From Pseudorhodoferax sp. Leaf274 (GTDB lineage Bacteria > Pseudomonadota > Gammaproteobacteria > Burkholderiales > Burkholderiaceae_C), in the NCBI RefSeq assembly GCF_001422445.1, contig NZ_LMNA01000012.1, forward strand, positions 372,001-436,000: a stretch of DNA of 64,000 nucleotides, read 5' to 3'. Positions within the stretch are counted from its first letter, which is position 1; every line of letters starts with the position of its first letter. The notes below the pieces were generated by a model. That model worked only from the letters and a program-made list of their open reading frames with translations, was not told the DNA's origin and did not search any database. The translations under genes were made by a program, and so were the position numbers. Below, one piece after another: positions 53,458 through 62,737 of this stretch.

Positions 53458-53749
53458 GGCGGTTCTTCCTTGGGTAGCTCCATCAGGCCCGAAAGGGCGA
53501 CGGGAATGCTAGGCCCGCTCCCGCGCACTCGGCGCCGGCTTGCGGCCCCGGCCTACAGGAGGCGGGCAGCGCCGGCCTCAGGAAAACCCTGTCGAAATGC
53601 CGTGCAGTTGTCTGCAATTCAGGCAACTGCGCTGTCTGAACTGCGTGCGGTTTTCAGGAAGATTTGGGGTAAGTTGTTTGAAAACAAAGGCTTGCGCTGT
53701 TGGCATGGACTGTGCAATTTCCAGGCATCACACATTTGGAGACTACGCC
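53458..53749. promoter_or_regulatory. Divergent intergenic region, SYLF gene / Liv-type operon
   Basis: 292 bp carrying promoters for both directions. It includes an inverted repeat GCAGTTG (53604-53610) / CAACTGC (53624-53630), about 120 bp upstream of the binding-protein start, a possible operator. No confident -35/-10 pair is visible. Confidence 0.4.
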
Positions 53750-54946
53750 ATGAACCGTCGCCGTCTGGCACGCCTGTCAGCCATTGCCGCACTCGCGCTG
53801 TGCGCCAGCGCGAGCTTCGCCCAGTCCAAGGAAATCCGCATCGCCCATGTCTACGGCAAGACGGGTGCGCTGGAGGCCTACGGCAAGCAGACGCAGACCG
53901 GCTTCATGATGGGCCTCTCGTACGCGACCGAAGGCACCATGGCCGTGAACGGCAAGAAGCTCGTCGTGCTCGAGAAGGACGACCAGGGCAAGCCCGACCT
54001 GGGCAAGTCGCTGCTGGCCACGGCCTATGCCGACGACAAGGCCGACCTGGCCGTGGGCACCACGGGCTCGGGCGTGGCGCTGGCCATGCTGCCGGTGGCT
54101 GAGGAGTACAAGAAGATCCTCGTCGTCGAGCCGGCCGTGGCCGACTCGATCACGGGCGACAAGTGGAACAAATACATCTTCCGCACCGGCCGCAACTCCA
54201 GCCAGGACGCCATCAGCAATGCCGTGGCGCTGGACAAGGACGGCACGACCATCGTCACGCTGGCGCAGGACTGGGCCTTCGGCCGCGACGGCGTGAAGGC
54301 CTTCAAGGACGCGGTGAAGAAGGCCAGGATCGGCCACGAGGAATACCTGCCGCCCACCACCACCGACTTCACGGCCGGCATCCAGCGCATCGTCGACCAG
54401 CTCAAGGACAAGCCGGGCCGCAAGGTGGTCTGGGTGGTCTGGGCCGGCGCCACCACGCCGTTCAACGCGCTGGCCGATGCCGACCTGCAAAAGCGCTTCG
54501 GCATCGAGGTGGCCACGGGCGGCAACATCCTGCCGGCCATGACGGCCTACAAGCGCTTCCCGGGCATGGAGGGCGCCACCTACTACTACTTCGGCCTGCC
54601 GAAGAACCCGGTCAACGAGGCGCTGGTGGCTGCCCACTACAAGGAGTTCAAGACGCCGCCGGACTTCTTCACGGCCGGCGGCTTCTCGGCCGCGATGGCG
54701 GTGGTCACGGCGCTCAAGAAGACGGGTGGCGACACCAACACCAACAAGCTCATCGCCGCCATGGAGGGCATGAGCTTCGAGACGCCCAAGGGCACCATGA
54801 CCTTCCGCAAGGAAGACCACCAGGCGATGCAGAGCATGTACCACTTCCGCATCAAGCAGGACCCGGCCTTCGCCTGGGGCGTGCCCGAGCTGGTGCGCGA
54901 GATCAAGCCTGAGGAAATGCAGGTTCCGGTCCGCAACAAGCGTTGA
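53750..54946 (+). CDS. ABC transporter substrate-binding protein, branched-chain amino acid type
   Basis: A 398-residue periplasmic receptor of the LivJ/LivK family with a Sec signal (MNRRRLARLSAIAALALC, cleavage after SFA). The mature protein starts KEIRIAHVYGKTGALEAYGKQ, with LLATAYADDKADLAVGTTGS and AQDWAFGRDG typical of the two-lobed fold. GGAG lies 8 nt before ATG 53750. It is followed by two ATPases and two permeases. Many such systems carry aromatic or short organic acids rather than leucine, so the substrate is open; a hydroxybutyrate-type compound is possible given the gene downstream of the operon. Confidence 0.9.
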   Translation: MNRRRLARLSAIAALALCASASFAQSKEIRIAHVYGKTGALEAYGKQTQTGFMMGLSYATEGTMAVNGKKLVVLEKDDQGKPDLGKSLLATAYADDKADLAVGTTGSGVALAMLPVAEEYKKILVVEPAVADSITGDKWNKYIFRTGRNSSQDAISNAVALDKDGTTIVTLAQDWAFGRDGVKAFKDAVKKARIGHEEYLPPTTTDFTAGIQRIVDQLKDKPGRKVVWVVWAGATTPFNALADADLQKRFGIEVATGGNILPAMTAYKRFPGMEGATYYYFGLPKNPVNEALVAAHYKEFKTPPDFFTAGGFSAAMAVVTALKKTGGDTNTNKLIAAMEGMSFETPKGTMTFRKEDHQAMQSMYHFRIKQDPAFAWGVPELVREIKPEEMQVPVRNKR

Positions 54947-54953
54947 TCGCGGC

Positions 54954-55712
54954 GTGCTGGAGACCCGAGACCTGACGATCCGCTTCGGCGGACACGTGGC
55001 CGTCAACGCCGTGAGCTGCGCCTTCGCGCCGGGCACCTTGACGGCCATCGTGGGGCCGAACGGCGCGGGCAAGACCACCTACTTCAACCTGATCTCGGGC
55101 CAGCTCAAGGCCAGCGCGGGCACGGTGGCGCTGGACGGGCGTGAACTCTCCGGCCTGCCGCCCTCGGCGCGCACGCGCGCCGGCCTGGGCCGGGCCTTCC
55201 AGCTGACGAACCTGTTCCCCAACCTCACGGTGCTGGAGAACGTGCGCCTGGCGGTGCAGGCCACGCGCGAGGGCCCGCACCGGCGCGGCCTGAACCTGTG
55301 GAGCATCTGGAGCGACCACCGCGACCTGCTGGCACGTGCCGATGCGATCCTGGCCGATGTCTCGCTGCAGGCCCGCGCGCACGACACCGTGGCCAGCCTG
55401 CCGCACGGCGACCAGCGCAAGCTGGAGGTGGCCTTGCTGATGGCGCTGGAGCCGCAGGTCTTCATGTTCGACGAGCCCACGGCCGGCATGAACGCGGCCG
55501 AGGCGCCCGTGATCCTGGACCTGATCCGCAAGCTCAAGCGCGACCGCAGCAAGACCATCCTGCTGGTCGAACACAAGATGGACGTGGTGCGCGAGCTGGC
55601 CGACCGCATCATCGTGCTGCACAACGGGCAGCTCGTGGCCGATGGCGACCCGGCAGAAGTCATCGCCTCGCCGATCGTGCAAGAGGCTTACCTCGGAGTG
55701 GCCAAGGCATGA
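54954..55712 (+). CDS. livG: ABC transporter ATP-binding protein (LivG type)
   Basis: A 252-residue ATPase: Walker A GPNGAGKTT (~36-44), Walker B VFMFDEPTAGM and a deviating signature loop LPHGDQRKLEVAL in place of LSGGQ, which is normal for LivG. The start is a GTG 7 bp after the binding-protein stop. It overlaps the next ATPase gene by 4 bp (ATGA). It works with LivF as a heterodimer. Confidence 0.92.
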   Translation: MLETRDLTIRFGGHVAVNAVSCAFAPGTLTAIVGPNGAGKTTYFNLISGQLKASAGTVALDGRELSGLPPSARTRAGLGRAFQLTNLFPNLTVLENVRLAVQATREGPHRRGLNLWSIWSDHRDLLARADAILADVSLQARAHDTVASLPHGDQRKLEVALLMALEPQVFMFDEPTAGMNAAEAPVILDLIRKLKRDRSKTILLVEHKMDVVRELADRIIVLHNGQLVADGDPAEVIASPIVQEAYLGVAKA

Positions 55713-56428
55713 ACCTGCTCGAACTGAACGACGTGCACACGCACATCGGCGCGTACCACATCCTGCATGGCGTGGACCTTGTGGTGCCCCAGGGCCGGGT
55801 CACCATGCTGCTGGGCCGCAACGGTGCCGGCAAGTCGACCACGTTGCGCACGGTCATGGGCCTGTGGCATGCGTCGCAGGGCAGGGTCGTGCTGGCGGGG
55901 CAAGACATCACCGCAGCCGCCACGCCGCAGATCGCCGCGCTGGGCGTGGCCTATGTGCCCGAGAACATGGGCATCTTCGCCGACCTCACGGTCAAGGAGA
56001 ACATGCTGCTGGCCGCGCGCACCGCCAAGCGCGCCGAGCAGATGGACAGCGGCCGCCTGCAGTGGATCTTCAAGATGTTCCCGGCCGTCGAGAAGTTTTG
56101 GAACCACCCGGCCGGCAAGCTGTCGGGCGGGCAGAAGCAGATGCTGGCCGTGGCGCGCGCCATCGTCGAGCCGCGCCAGCTGCTGATCGTGGACGAGCCC
56201 AGCAAGGGCCTGGCGCCGGCCATCATCGACAACATGATCGACGCCTTCGCCGAACTCAAGGCGCAGGGCGTGACCATCCTGCTCGTCGAGCAGAACCTGA
56301 ACTTTGCGCGGCGCCTGGGCGACACCGTGGCCGTGATGGACAACGGCCGCGTCGTGCATGCCGGCGGCATGGCGGCGTTCTCGGCGGACGCCGCGTTGCA
56401 GCAGTCGCTGTTGGGATTGGCCATATGA
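55709..56428 (+). CDS. livF: ABC transporter ATP-binding protein (LivF type)
   Basis: A 239-residue ATPase with Walker A GRNGAGKST, signature LSGGQKQM and Walker B LLIVDEPSKGLAP. YVPENMGIFADLTVKEN is characteristic of LivF. It overlaps the neighbours on both sides by ATGA, so translation is coupled along livG-livF-livH. Confidence 0.93.
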   Translation: MNLLELNDVHTHIGAYHILHGVDLVVPQGRVTMLLGRNGAGKSTTLRTVMGLWHASQGRVVLAGQDITAAATPQIAALGVAYVPENMGIFADLTVKENMLLAARTAKRAEQMDSGRLQWIFKMFPAVEKFWNHPAGKLSGGQKQMLAVARAIVEPRQLLIVDEPSKGLAPAIIDNMIDAFAELKAQGVTILLVEQNLNFARRLGDTVAVMDNGRVVHAGGMAAFSADAALQQSLLGLAI

Positions 56429-57399
56429 CGTTCGACTGGAAACCATTGGCCCTGGTGCCGGTGCTGGCGCTGCTGGCCTTGCCGCTCGTGGGCTCGCCCT
56501 CCACCTGGCTCACGCTCACGGTGGCGGGACTGGCCATGGGCATGATCGTCTTCATCATCGCCTCCGGCCTCACGCTGGTGTTCGGCCTCATGGACGTGCT
56601 GAACTTTGGCCACGGCCTGTTCATCGCGCTGGGCGCCTTCGTCGCGAGCAGCGTGCTGGGCCTGATGGCCGACTGGACCGGCTCGCAAGAGCTGTGGCGC
56701 AACCTCGTGGCGGTGTTCCCGGCCATGCTGGTGGCCATGGCGGTGGCGGCCGCCGTGGGCCTGGCCTTCGAGCGCTTCATCGTGCGGCCGGTCTACGGCC
56801 AGCACCTGAAGCAGATCCTGATCACCATGGGCGGCATGATCATCGGCGAGGAGTTCATCAAGATGGTCTGGGGCCCCGCGCAGATCCCGCTGCCGCTGCC
56901 CGAGGCGCTGCGCGGCTCGCTCTTCATCGGCGAGGCGGCCATCAGCAAGTACCGGCTGCTGGCCGTGGTGGTGGGCCTGGTGGTGTTCGCCACGCTGGCC
57001 TTCACCCTGAGCCGCACCAAGATCGGCCTGCTGATCCGCGCCGGCGTGCAGGACCGCGAGATGGTCGAGTCGCTGGGCTACCGCATCGGCCGGCTGTTCG
57101 TCGGCGTGTTCGTGGCCGGCAGTGCGCTGGCGGGCCTGGGCGGCGTGATGTGGGGCCTGTTCCAGCAGAACCTGGTGCCGCAGATGGGCGCGCAGGTCAA
57201 CGTACTGATCTTCATCGTCATCATCATCGGCGGGCTGGGCTCGACGCTGGGCGCGCTGATCGGCGCGTTGCTGGTGGGGCTGATGGTCAACTACGTGGGC
57301 TTCGTGCTGCCGGTGGCCACGCAGTTCGCGAGCATCGCGCTGATGGTGGCGGTGCTGATGTGGCGGCCGCAGGGCGTGTACCCGGTGGTGAAGGTATGA
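56425..57399 (+). CDS. livH: Branched-chain amino acid-type ABC permease (LivH type)
   Basis: A 324-residue membrane permease with about eight helices; ASGLTLVFGLMDVLNFGHG and the C-terminal GGLGSTLGALIGALLVGL are LivH signatures. It starts in an ATGA overlap with livF. Unlike the rest of the operon, the next gene (livM) is 451 bp away, separated by a palindromic insertion. Confidence 0.93.
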   Translation: MTFDWKPLALVPVLALLALPLVGSPSTWLTLTVAGLAMGMIVFIIASGLTLVFGLMDVLNFGHGLFIALGAFVASSVLGLMADWTGSQELWRNLVAVFPAMLVAMAVAAAVGLAFERFIVRPVYGQHLKQILITMGGMIIGEEFIKMVWGPAQIPLPLPEALRGSLFIGEAAISKYRLLAVVVGLVVFATLAFTLSRTKIGLLIRAGVQDREMVESLGYRIGRLFVGVFVAGSALAGLGGVMWGLFQQNLVPQMGAQVNVLIFIVIIIGGLGSTLGALIGALLVGLMVNYVGFVLPVATQFASIALMVAVLMWRPQGVYPVVKV

Positions 57400-57850
57400 G
57401 GGTTTGCTGCTCTACGCCTGGCATGGCGGGCGCCCAGGCGGCGCCAGCGGGCCTGCGTTCTCCAGCCCACGCTCGCGCAAACCGGCAGTGGCCCGCGCGA
57501 GGCGCGCCCTTGAACGCCGGCGGCGCGCCAGCTGTGTATCTCGCCATCGCGAATGGGGCCTGCGCTAGCAGGCCCACTGCCGCCGCCCGAAACCGAGGTG
57601 GCACATGGGTGCGGACGCACCGGTCGTGCGCCTCGGCACAAGCGCAACGTGAGGCAGGTGGTGCTGACATGCGGGCGCAGGCCCCATTCGCGGCCCAGAG
57701 ATGGCTTGCAAGCCGCGCTATGGGCGGGCGAGCGCAAGGCCCGCAAGCAACCACCATCGCCCGCGAGCGTGGGCCGGAGAACGCGTTTCTGCGCCGCCTG
57801 CCGTCTGGGCAGCAACGCGCGCGCGTCTCCCCCAGACAAAAGGCCCAAGC
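57400..57850. repeat. Long imperfect palindrome between livH and livM
   Basis: 451 bp without a convincing gene. Arms centred near 57620 match each other in opposite orientation: CGCGAATGGGGCCTGCGC (57548-57565) with its exact complement at 57675-57692, and 57455-57477 with 57762-57784 at all but one or two positions. Both pairs share the same centre, so this is one large inverted structure or two inverted copies of a ~200-bp repeat. Nothing else is recognised in it. Confidence 0.75.
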
Positions 57851-58918
57851 ATGAGCCGCATCCTCTCCCACGACCTGCCGCGCAGCCGCTGGCTGGCCCT
57901 CATCCTCGTCGCCCTCGTGCTGGGCCTGGCCTTCGCGCCCTTCCTCTTCCCGGGCGTCAAGGCGCTCAACGTCGCGGCCAAGGTGCTGGTGTTCGTGGTG
58001 CTGGTCGCCAGCTTCGACCTGCTGCTGGGCTACACCGGCATCGTGAGCTTCGCGCACACGATGTTCTTCGGCATCGGGGCCTATGGCGTGGCGATCGCGT
58101 CCTCGCGCATGGGGGCGGGCTGGGATGCGCTCGCGGTGGGCATCGTCGCGGCGCTCGCGCTGTCCTTCGTACTCTCGCTGGCCATCGGCCTGTTCTCGCT
58201 GCGCGTGCGCGCCATCTTCTTCGCCATGATCACGCTGGCCGTGGCCTCGGCGTTCCAGACGCTGGCCTCGCAGCTCTCGTCCTTCACGGGCGGCGAGGAC
58301 GGGCTGACCTTCAAGATGCCCGAACTCATCTCGCCGAGCTTCGAGTTCGCCGAAGAGCCTTTCCTGGGTGCATCGCTGGACGGGCGGCTGCTCTGCTACT
58401 ACGGGCTGTTCGTGCTGGCCGTGGGCCTGGTGCTGGCGCTGCTGCGCATCGTCAACTCGCCCTTCGGCCGCGTGCTGCAGGCCATCCGCGAGAACGAGTT
58501 CCGCGCCGAGGCCATCGGCTACCGCGTGGTGGTCTACCGCACCACGGCGGCGGTGCTGTCGGCCCTGTTCGCCACGCTGGCCGGCGCCATGCTGGCCATC
58601 TGGCTGCGCTACAACGGGCCGGACACCTCGCTGTCGTTCGAGATCATGGTCGACATCCTGCTCATCGTGGTGATCGGCGGCATGGGCACCGTCTACGGCG
58701 CGGCCATCGGCGCCACGCTGTTCGTGGTGGCGCAGAGCTACCTGCAGGACCTTCTGCGCCTGGCGAACGAGGCCGTGGCCGGCGTGCCCTGGCTGGCGGC
58801 CGTGTTCACGCCGGACCGCTGGCTGCTCTGGCTGGGCCTGCTGTTCGTGCTCTCGGTCTACCACTTTCCGACCGGCATCGTCGGGCGCCTGCGGGCGCGC
58901 GCGTTGGCACGGCGCTGA
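57851..58918 (+). CDS. livM: Branched-chain amino acid-type ABC permease (LivM type)
   Basis: A 355-residue permease with about ten helices; FDLLLGYTGIVSFAHTMFFGIGAYG and GGMGTVYGAAIGA are LivM signatures. It completes the transporter encoded by the four genes before the palindrome. The binding of ribosomes may rely on CCCAAGC-region sequence, as no strong Shine-Dalgarno is visible before ATG 57851. Confidence 0.93.
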   Translation: MSRILSHDLPRSRWLALILVALVLGLAFAPFLFPGVKALNVAAKVLVFVVLVASFDLLLGYTGIVSFAHTMFFGIGAYGVAIASSRMGAGWDALAVGIVAALALSFVLSLAIGLFSLRVRAIFFAMITLAVASAFQTLASQLSSFTGGEDGLTFKMPELISPSFEFAEEPFLGASLDGRLLCYYGLFVLAVGLVLALLRIVNSPFGRVLQAIRENEFRAEAIGYRVVVYRTTAAVLSALFATLAGAMLAIWLRYNGPDTSLSFEIMVDILLIVVIGGMGTVYGAAIGATLFVVAQSYLQDLLRLANEAVAGVPWLAAVFTPDRWLLWLGLLFVLSVYHFPTGIVGRLRARALARR

Positions 58919-58945
58919 TTTCTTTCAACGACGAGGAGACAGACC

Positions 58946-61066
58946 ATGCGATGCGAGAACCCGCGGCCAACGCCGCTCTGTGCCCTTGCGCTGGCGGCGG
59001 CGGCCATGCTGGCGGGCTGCGGCGACGATGGCCCCAAGGCCAACGCCAAGCCCGATTTCGTCGGCACGGTGACGATGCTGGAATACGACGGCAGCCGGGA
59101 CGACCTGCTCACGGCGGGCCTGGGCAAGACGGGCCTGGCCGGTGCCGCGCCGGGCTATGCCAACGCTGCCGCGCCCACCGCGGCCGAGTTGCGCCGCAAT
59201 GCCATCTACAACAACTACCGCGCGCTGCTGGACATGACCGCTGCCGGCGGCTACGGCGTGCTCTACGGCCCCAACGTGGCGCTGGACGGCACGGCCTCGC
59301 TGGGCGAGGGCAAGGTGGCCGGCGGCGAGTACATCGCCTTCAGCGACGACGGCAGCGGCCGGCGCAACGTGACCCTGATGGTGCAGGTGCCCAACAGCTT
59401 CGATGCCAAGCAAGCCTGCATCGTGACGGCCACCTCGTCGGGCTCGCGCGGCGTCTACGGTGCGATCTCGGCCGGCGAATGGGCGCTCAAGCGCGGCTGC
59501 GCCGTGGCCTACACCGACAAGGGCACGGGCGCAGCGCCGCACGACCTGCAGAACGACACCGTGCCGCTGATCGACGGCACGCGCGCTGCCGCGTCCGCGG
59601 CGGGTACGGCGGCGGCCTTCCGCGCCGCGCTGACGGACAGCCAGCGCGCCGCCTACAACGCGGCCACGCCCAACCGTTTCGCGTTCAAGCATGCGCACTC
59701 GCAGCAGAACCCCGAGAAGGACTGGGGCCGCTCCACGCTGCAGGCCGTGCAGTTCGCGTTCTACGTGCTCAACGAGCGCCTGGGCGAGCGCGCGGCCGAC
59801 GGCACGCGGCTGCAGACCTTCGTGCGCGGCAACACGCTGGTGATCGCGTCCAGCATCTCCAACGGCGGCGGCGCGGCTTTGGCCGCGGCCGAGCTCGACG
59901 ACGAGGGCTGGATCGACGCGGTGGCCGTGTCCGAGCCGGCCGTGGAACTGCCGGCCGACCCGGGCGTGAGCATCCGGCGCGGCGCCACGGCCGTGCCCGT
60001 CAGCGCAAGGACGCTGATCGATTTCACGACCTATGCGCACGTGTTCCAGACCTGCGCCGCGCTGGCGCCCAGTCTGGCCGGGGCGCCCTACCAGGCGGCC
60101 TACGCCGCGGCGTTCGCCACGGTGGCGCCGCCGCGCTGCGCTTCACTCAAGGCCAAGGGCCTGCTGACGGGCACTGGAACCACGGCCCAGGCCGAGGAGG
60201 CGCTGGCCAAGCTGCGCGCTTACGGCTGGGAGGCGGAGGCCCAGGTGCTGCATCCCTCGCTGGCGGCCTTCGAGGTGGCGCCGGCTGTGGCCGTGACCTT
60301 TGCGAACGGCCTGGCGCGTGCAGGTGTGCAGGAGCGGCTGTGTGGCTACGGCTACGGGGCCACGAGCGCGCTGGGCGTGCCCCAGGCGCTGGACGCCACG
60401 TCGCTGGCCGGCATGTTTGCCACCGGCAATGGCGTGCCGCCGGCCAGCAACGTGCAGTTGCTCAACGAGAACAATCCGGGCGGCGCGGCACGCGACCTGC
60501 TGTCGCGCTCGCCGTCCACGGGCGCCTTCGACATGAACCTGGACGGCGCGCTGTGCCTGCGCGACCTGGTCGAGGGCAACGGCGCCTGGGCGCAGCGCCT
60601 GAAGACCGGCGTGGACGAAACCCGCCGCAACGGCAACCTGCGCGGCAAGCCCGCCGTGATCGTGCACGGCCGCGACGACGCGCTGCTGCCGGTCTCGCAC
60701 ACCTCGCGTCCCTATGCCGCGCTGAACAAGCGTGTCGAGGGTGCGAGCAGCAGGCTCAGCTACATCGAGGTGACCAACGCGCAGCACTTCGACAGCTTCA
60801 TCGGCCTGCCGACCATCCTGCCCGGCTACGACAGCCGCTACATCCCGCTGCACGTGTACCTGAACCACGCGCTGGACGCGGTGTGGGCGAACCTCAAGAG
60901 CGGCACGGCGCTGCCGCCGAGCCAGGTCGTGCGGACGGTGCCGCGCGGCGGCACGCCGGGCGCCGCGCCGGCCATCACGGCGGCCAACGTGCCCGCCATC
61001 GCCGCCGCACCCGCCGCAGCCAACCGCATCGACTACGCCGCCGGCGTGCTGACCATCCCCGACTGA
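58946..61066 (+). CDS. D-(-)-3-hydroxybutyrate oligomer hydrolase
   Basis: A 706-residue serine hydrolase of the 3HB-oligomer hydrolase family, which splits short 3-hydroxybutyrate oligomers to monomers during PHB degradation. The N-terminus has a signal with lipobox MLAGC (Cys25), so it may be an envelope lipoprotein. The probable nucleophile is Ser305 in SSISNGGGAA; other family stretches are TATSSGSRGVYGAISAGEWA-type and the C-terminal VIVHGRDDALLPV. GAGGAGA precedes ATG 58946. It follows livM by 27 bp, so it may be part of the transporter operon, which would fit uptake or export of hydroxybutyrate-type compounds. Confidence 0.92.
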   Translation: MRCENPRPTPLCALALAAAAMLAGCGDDGPKANAKPDFVGTVTMLEYDGSRDDLLTAGLGKTGLAGAAPGYANAAAPTAAELRRNAIYNNYRALLDMTAAGGYGVLYGPNVALDGTASLGEGKVAGGEYIAFSDDGSGRRNVTLMVQVPNSFDAKQACIVTATSSGSRGVYGAISAGEWALKRGCAVAYTDKGTGAAPHDLQNDTVPLIDGTRAAASAAGTAAAFRAALTDSQRAAYNAATPNRFAFKHAHSQQNPEKDWGRSTLQAVQFAFYVLNERLGERAADGTRLQTFVRGNTLVIASSISNGGGAALAAAELDDEGWIDAVAVSEPAVELPADPGVSIRRGATAVPVSARTLIDFTTYAHVFQTCAALAPSLAGAPYQAAYAAAFATVAPPRCASLKAKGLLTGTGTTAQAEEALAKLRAYGWEAEAQVLHPSLAAFEVAPAVAVTFANGLARAGVQERLCGYGYGATSALGVPQALDATSLAGMFATGNGVPPASNVQLLNENNPGGAARDLLSRSPSTGAFDMNLDGALCLRDLVEGNGAWAQRLKTGVDETRRNGNLRGKPAVIVHGRDDALLPVSHTSRPYAALNKRVEGASSRLSYIEVTNAQHFDSFIGLPTILPGYDSRYIPLHVYLNHALDAVWANLKSGTALPPSQVVRTVPRGGTPGAAPAITAANVPAIAAAPAAANRIDYAAGVLTIPD

Positions 61067-61074
61067 GTTTGTCC

Positions 61075-61950
61075 ATGACCCCCAGCTCGCACTACGTGGT
61101 CTGCGCCGGCCGCGAGATCCACTACACCGCCTGGGGCGCGCCCGACGCGCCGGCGGTGATCGCCTGGCACGGCCTGGCGCGCACCGGCCGCGACATGGAC
61201 GAGCTGGCCGCGCACCTGGCCGACCGCTACCGCGTGGTCTGCCCCGACACCATCGGGCGCGGACTGAGCCAGTGGAGCCCGGTGCCGCGCGAGGAGTACT
61301 GCATCGCCTTCTACGCGCGGCTGGCCGAGGCGCTGCTCGACGCGCTGGGCATCGCGCGCGCGCACTGGGTCGGCACCTCGATGGGCGGCGCCATCGGCAT
61401 GGCCTGCGCGGGCGGGCTCGTCGTGCCGGGCATGCGCGCGCGCGTGCAGAGCCTGGTGCTCAACGACAACGCGCCGCAACTGGCCGATGCGGCCATCGCG
61501 CGCATCCGCGCCTATGCCGGCCAGCCGCCCGCGTTCGCGACGGTGACCGAACTCGAAGCCTTCTTCCGCCAGGCCTACGCGCCCTACGGCTGGCTCGGCG
61601 ATGCGCAGTGGCGCCGGCTGACCGAGACGTCCACGCGGCGCCTGCCCGACGGCCGCGTGACGCCGCACTACGACCCGGCCATGGTCGGCCAGTTCGTCGA
61701 CCACCCCGACGACTACCTGCTGTGGGACGCCTACGACGCCATCCAGGCGCCAGTGCTGTGCCTGCGCGGGGCGCAGTCCGACCTGGTGCTGCCGGAGACG
61801 GTGGCGGCCATGCGCGGCCGCGGCCCCGGTGCAGCGGGACGCTTGCAGGTGATCGAGGTGCCCGGCTGCGGGCATGCGCCGGCGCTCAACGTGCCGTCGC
61901 AGCTGGCGCCGGTGCGCGCTTTCATCGACGCGGCGCAGGCTGCAGGCTGA
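61075..61950 (+). CDS. Alpha/beta hydrolase
   Basis: A 291-residue alpha/beta-hydrolase with oxyanion HG (WHGLARTG), nucleophile Ser102 in GTSMGG, a probable acid in GAQSDLVLP and catalytic His in GCGHAP. No signal peptide. The substrate is unknown; its position 8 bp after the 3HB-oligomer hydrolase suggests a role with esters of the same pathway. Start ATG 61075. Confidence 0.9.
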   Translation: MTPSSHYVVCAGREIHYTAWGAPDAPAVIAWHGLARTGRDMDELAAHLADRYRVVCPDTIGRGLSQWSPVPREEYCIAFYARLAEALLDALGIARAHWVGTSMGGAIGMACAGGLVVPGMRARVQSLVLNDNAPQLADAAIARIRAYAGQPPAFATVTELEAFFRQAYAPYGWLGDAQWRRLTETSTRRLPDGRVTPHYDPAMVGQFVDHPDDYLLWDAYDAIQAPVLCLRGAQSDLVLPETVAAMRGRGPGAAGRLQVIEVPGCGHAPALNVPSQLAPVRAFIDAAQAAG

Positions 61951-62064
61951 GCCGCGGCGCACGCTTCGGGGCGTGGCAGGGCGGGGCGGGGCGTGCCCCT
62001 GCGGCGGCGCTGGCGGCGTGGCAGATCGCCATGCCGTGTCAGCCAATGCCGCAGCTTTGTTGCG

Positions 62065-62106
62065 ACCGGGGAAACGGTCCGTTCTCCCGCGCCCGGTTTT
62101 TCTTTT
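62065..62106 (+). terminator. Candidate terminator after the alpha/beta hydrolase
   Basis: ACCGGG (62065-62070) pairs with CCCGGT (62092-62097), enclosing a small inner hairpin, and is followed by TTTTTCTTTT. It lies 115 bp beyond the hydrolase stop. The 21-nt loop makes it a moderate candidate. Confidence 0.5.
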
Positions 62107-62234
62107 CGACTGCGACTTCCACAATCGAGCCATCGATGAGACGCACACAGAACGACTCATCGAGACGGGGCAGACATGGTGTCCACCCCGCCGAATGAGA
62201 AGTTGCTTCCCCATCGCCTCGAAAGGAATCCATC

Positions 62235-62546
62235 ATGAACAAGTTCTTCGCTTCCGCACTGATCGCCGCCGCCGGCTTCGCCGCAGCTCCCAGCTTTGCA
62301 GCCGACTTCGTTGGCGGTGAAGTCGGCTACGTGCCGCAGGTCTCCACCACCGTGAGCGGCCTGAGCCGTGAAGCCGTGCGCGCCGAAGTGCTGCAGGCCG
62401 AGCGCAACGGCACGATGCCTGAACTGGGCGAGGGTGCCGACGTTGGCGCCGTGTCCACCGCCAAAAGCACGCTGAGCCGCGACGCTGTGCGCGCCCAGGC
62501 CGTCTACGCCGTGCAGCATGGCCAGCAAGTGGGCGGCGAAGTCTGA
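62235..62546 (+). CDS. DUF4148 domain secreted protein
   Basis: A 103-residue protein with a Sec signal (MNKFFASALIAAAGFAAAPS, cleavage after FAA or SFA). The mature part has two SREAVRAEV / SRDAVRAQA motifs typical of DUF4148, abundant in Burkholderiales with unknown function. AAAGGAA precedes the ATG. A terminator follows, so it is a single-gene unit. Confidence 0.85.
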   Translation: MNKFFASALIAAAGFAAAPSFAADFVGGEVGYVPQVSTTVSGLSREAVRAEVLQAERNGTMPELGEGADVGAVSTAKSTLSRDAVRAQAVYAVQHGQQVGGEV

Positions 62547-62568
62547 TCGGTCAGCACGCCCTTTGACG

Positions 62569-62596
62569 AGCCGCCTGCGGGCGGCTTTGTCGTTTC
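62569..62596 (+). terminator. Terminator after the DUF4148 gene
   Basis: AGCCGCC (62569-62575) and GGCGGCT (62580-62586) with a 4-nt loop, followed by TTGTCGTTT. It lies 23 bp past the stop codon. Confidence 0.75.
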
Positions 62597-62737
62597 TGGA
62601 GGGTTGTGCTTGCCGTTGGCTTCCACGGCCAGCAGCGCTTTTCCTACGCTGCGGCGCGCCCTTCGATCACCCACCGGGCTGGGCGTCGGCGTAGCTTGGA
62701 GGTCGAGCATGTTGCTCGGCAATCCAAGGAGACGTAG

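Noticed and set aside
57553-61070. Continuous long frame joining the palindrome, livM and the 3HB hydrolase to the esterase
   Set aside because: Only its last part (from 61075) is a recognisable protein; the rest is a wrong-frame reading of livM and the hydrolase.
62039-62242. Short minus-strand frame opposite the DUF4148 upstream region
   Set aside because: No ribosome site, no family, and it overlaps the likely promoter and terminator of real plus-strand genes.
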